Assembly (NCBI GenBank): GCA_041521345.1
Contig: JBGOHB010000008.1
From: Virgibacillus_N oceani_A
GTDB taxonomy: Bacteria; Bacillota; Bacilli; Bacillales; Amphibacillaceae
Direction: 5' to 3' (one strand)
Length of the DNA stretch: 64,000 nucleotides
Below are positions 62,363-64,000 of this stretch, in pieces (the stretch's first letter is position 1; each line of letters opens with the position of its first letter). Under the pieces are notes generated by a model. It ran no database searches and was not told the DNA's origin. It saw nothing but the letters and a program-made list of their open reading frames with translations. The translations under genes and the position numbers were made by a program.

Positions 62363-63391
62363 TTATCTTTCATTCTCAACCATATTAAATACTTCTTCTG
62401 ACTCAGGAACACGATCGATAAATTCATCGTACATCGGCTCAACTTTCTCTCTCCATTTTTCAATTGCATCTATTTCAGTTATTGTCATATCGTGCTCTTC
62501 TTCCAATTCAATAATAGATTTTTCTTCATCCGGGCGGGTGACCTCTTCATTTGTATAATCTATCGCCTCTTCTGCTGCTTGAATCATTATATCTTTATGT
62601 TGCTCTGATAAACCCTCATATACCGATTCATTAATTACTAGACTAATCGTTCCGAACATGTGTTGAGAAAGAAATAAGTGATCGGTAACCTCATGGAAAT
62701 TCATATCGATCACTCCAGATGCGGGAGACTCCATACCTTCCACTACGCCAGTTTGAAGAGCAGTGTATGCCTCCCCCCATGTAACAGGGGTTGGATTTGC
62801 TTCTAACAGTTCAAACATTCTTGTCCAAACCCAGGATTCTGGTGATCTTACTGAAAGGCCCTGCATATCATCTAAACCATTAATCTGGTGATTTTCAGTA
62901 GTTATCATATGTCGAAACCCTAAGTGCATGTATCCCATCACACGAATACTACTACTTTCTAGTAAACTATCCCGTAAGAATTCCCCTACTTCCCCATTTA
63001 ATGAACGATCTGCATGATCCCAATCATCGAATAAAAAAGGCATTGTTTCGATTCCGAAAAGGGCGGAATAATCATCCATTAAACCCGGAGATATAATCGA
63101 CATATCCATCGAACCCATATTAATGCTTTCAATAGCTTCTAATTCTTCCCCTAACTGCCCTCCTGGATATACACTAATGTCTATATCACCATCACTTATC
63201 TCCGCAGTTAATTCTGAAAGTTTATTTGCCAGCTGATCGACCTGGCTATTTGCTGGATGATGGTGGCCTAATTGAATACTGACAGTTTCACCCTCACTAC
63301 CTGCCTCTCCAGAAGTATCAGATTGATTACAACCAACCAGAAACCCTAATACAAAAAATAATAAAACCGCTATATGTTTTTTATTTTTCAT
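62363..63391 (-). CDS. dctP: TRAP substrate-binding lipoprotein (DctP-like), second system
   Basis: The 342-aa product has lipobox LVGC (Cys21) and an acidic linker. It has IQLGHHHPANSQVDQLANKL, GDIDISVYPGGQLGEELEAI, IRVMGYMHLGFRHMITTENH, GLSVRSPESWVWTRMFELLE (ligand-binding Arg) and YTALQTGVVEGMESPASGVI. It is the first gene of the TRAP 2 operon, preceded by AGGAGG and, further upstream, a cre-like box. Confidence 0.92.
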   Translation of the reverse strand: MKNKKHIAVLLFFVLGFLVGCNQSDTSGEAGSEGETVSIQLGHHHPANSQVDQLANKLSELTAEISDGDIDISVYPGGQLGEELEAIESINMGSMDMSIISPGLMDDYSALFGIETMPFLFDDWDHADRSLNGEVGEFLRDSLLESSSIRVMGYMHLGFRHMITTENHQINGLDDMQGLSVRSPESWVWTRMFELLEANPTPVTWGEAYTALQTGVVEGMESPASGVIDMNFHEVTDHLFLSQHMFGTISLVINESVYEGLSEQHKDIMIQAAEEAIDYTNEEVTRPDEEKSIIELEEEHDMTITEIDAIEKWREKVEPMYDEFIDRVPESEEVFNMVENER

Positions 63392-63507
63392 TGCTTTCCT
63401 CCTCTTTTTCTATTTTTTCTAACTCTACTCCCTAAAGACTTATTATTTTCTTATAATCCTGAACCTTTTCTGTTTATGTGGCCCAGCGAAGTTTTAATTA
63501 ACTATTT

Positions 63508-63521
63508 ATAAAGCGCTTTCA
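63508..63521 (-). promoter_or_regulatory. cre-like (CcpA) site upstream of TRAP 2 operon
   Basis: The minus strand reads TGAAAGCGCTTTAT, with the perfect palindromic core AAAGCGCTTT at 63510-63519, close to the Bacillus catabolite-responsive element. It lies about 120 nt before dctP, so carbon catabolite repression of the TRAP 2-M24 operon is likely. Confidence 0.55.
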
Positions 63522-63743
63522 TTGTTTGTAATAAATATAACCCCCTTACATACACAATCGTTACATTAGACCTAAACAACAATATTATCTAGTTCTTTCC
63601 TCTCTCCTTTCATCTAGTTTCATTCATTATAAACAACGTTATGTTGTGTGTCAATGTATTTTACAACAATTAATTGTATCATAAAGTTTTACCAACTTCT
63701 GATTGTATAATTTTTCAAAAGAGGGTCTTTAAGGGGAATTAAT

Positions 63744-64000
63744 ATGGAGATTTTTAGAGAACGCTTAAAAGATATACGCATAGAGAATGGCTACAAACAA
63801 GAGGAAATGGCAAAAATATTAAACGTGACTACCAGTGGGTATGGCTATTATGAGCAAGGCAGAAATGAACCTTCTTTGGAAACCATTCGAAAAATTGCAG
63901 AGGCATTTCAAATTTCAACAGACTATTTACTTGGCATCATTGACACTCCCACTCATCCTGTGCAATTTACTGTTTCAGAGGACTTATCTTTGAGCGAATC
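63744..64000 (+). CDS. XRE-family regulator, partial (runs off the window)
   Basis: The plus-strand frame begins MEIFRERLKDIRIENGYKQE at 63744 after AAGGGG and is open to the end of the window (85 codons seen). It has the Cro/C1 helix-turn-helix EEMAKILNVTTSGYGYYEQG, RNEPSLETIRKIAEAFQIST and DYLLGIID, typical of small repressors of the YqaE/Rro type. It is divergent from TRAP 2. The 3' end is not in the window. Confidence 0.85.
   Translation, partial: MEIFRERLKDIRIENGYKQEEMAKILNVTTSGYGYYEQGRNEPSLETIRKIAEAFQISTDYLLGIIDTPTHPVQFTVSEDLSLSE

Noticed and set aside
1..64000. CRISPR array, tRNA or rRNA genes
   Set aside because: No regularly spaced direct repeats of 25-40 nt, and no cloverleaf or conserved rRNA segments were noticed on either strand.

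Overview
The window looks like chromosomal DNA of a low-GC Bacillaceae bacterium, probably a halotolerant one of the Virgibacillus/Oceanobacillus/Lentibacillus type. This is inferred from strong AGGAGG-type ribosome sites, GTG/TTG starts, acidic secreted lipoproteins, DppA-type D-aminopeptidases and malate:quinone oxidoreductase. No rRNA, tRNA or CRISPR array was seen. Most of the window is accessory catabolism: five solute uptake systems (two TTT/Tct, two TRAP, one peptide ABC), each next to its own hydrolases, plus a defence and mobile-element zone at 31-41.5 kb.

Region by region. 0.4-10.5 kb: a minus-strand operon (NTF2-like, cysteine hydrolase, hydantoinase/oxoprolinase A and B, CaiB/BaiF CoA-transferase, LeuC and LeuD) diverges from a GntR regulator and an HMG-CoA-lyase-like enzyme. 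The set reads as a ring-opening, deamidation, hydration, CoA-transfer and cleavage pathway. 10.6-11.3 kb: relics of a UDP-glucose dehydrogenase and a nucleotide-sugar epimerase. 11.4-12.4 kb: an XRE regulator and a long leader. 12.4-17.4 kb: RraA, TctCAB and DppA, with the same TTGTATACAA palindrome upstream as the first operon. 17.4-18.3 kb: IS21-type debris. 18.3-29.5 kb: a second minus-strand catabolic run (TctCBA, Ldh2-type dehydrogenase, AtuA-type protein, a DUF4387-RraA fusion, hydroxyacid dehydrogenase, MFS transporter, a dead rraA, a FAH-family hydrolase, SDR) with a divergent LysR gene.

31.4-41.5 kb holds an IS1634-type relic, epimerase fragments, RhuM, a three-gene CBASS operon (CD-NTase, E2-only protein, patatin phospholipase), DarTG with a frameshifted toxin, a RAYT-type HUH transposase, and a comM gene broken by a 143-bp inverted-repeat element with a 5-bp target duplication. 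41.7-51.1 kb is a peptide or N-carbamoyl-amino-acid module (M20 amidohydrolase, DppA, non-canonical M24 protein, DppFDCBE, MarR). 51.2-52.0 kb is IS21 debris. 52.1-63.4 kb contains Mqo, GntR, TRAP 1 and a creatininase-family amidohydrolase, then an M24 peptidase with TRAP 2. The window ends inside a new XRE gene.

The strongest points for follow-up are the compact E2-containing CBASS cassette with a palindromic promoter and REP-like repeats on both sides, the small element inside comM next to a RAYT gene, the DUF4387-RraA fusion, and the predicted imide/hydantoin-to-malyl-CoA-type pathway.
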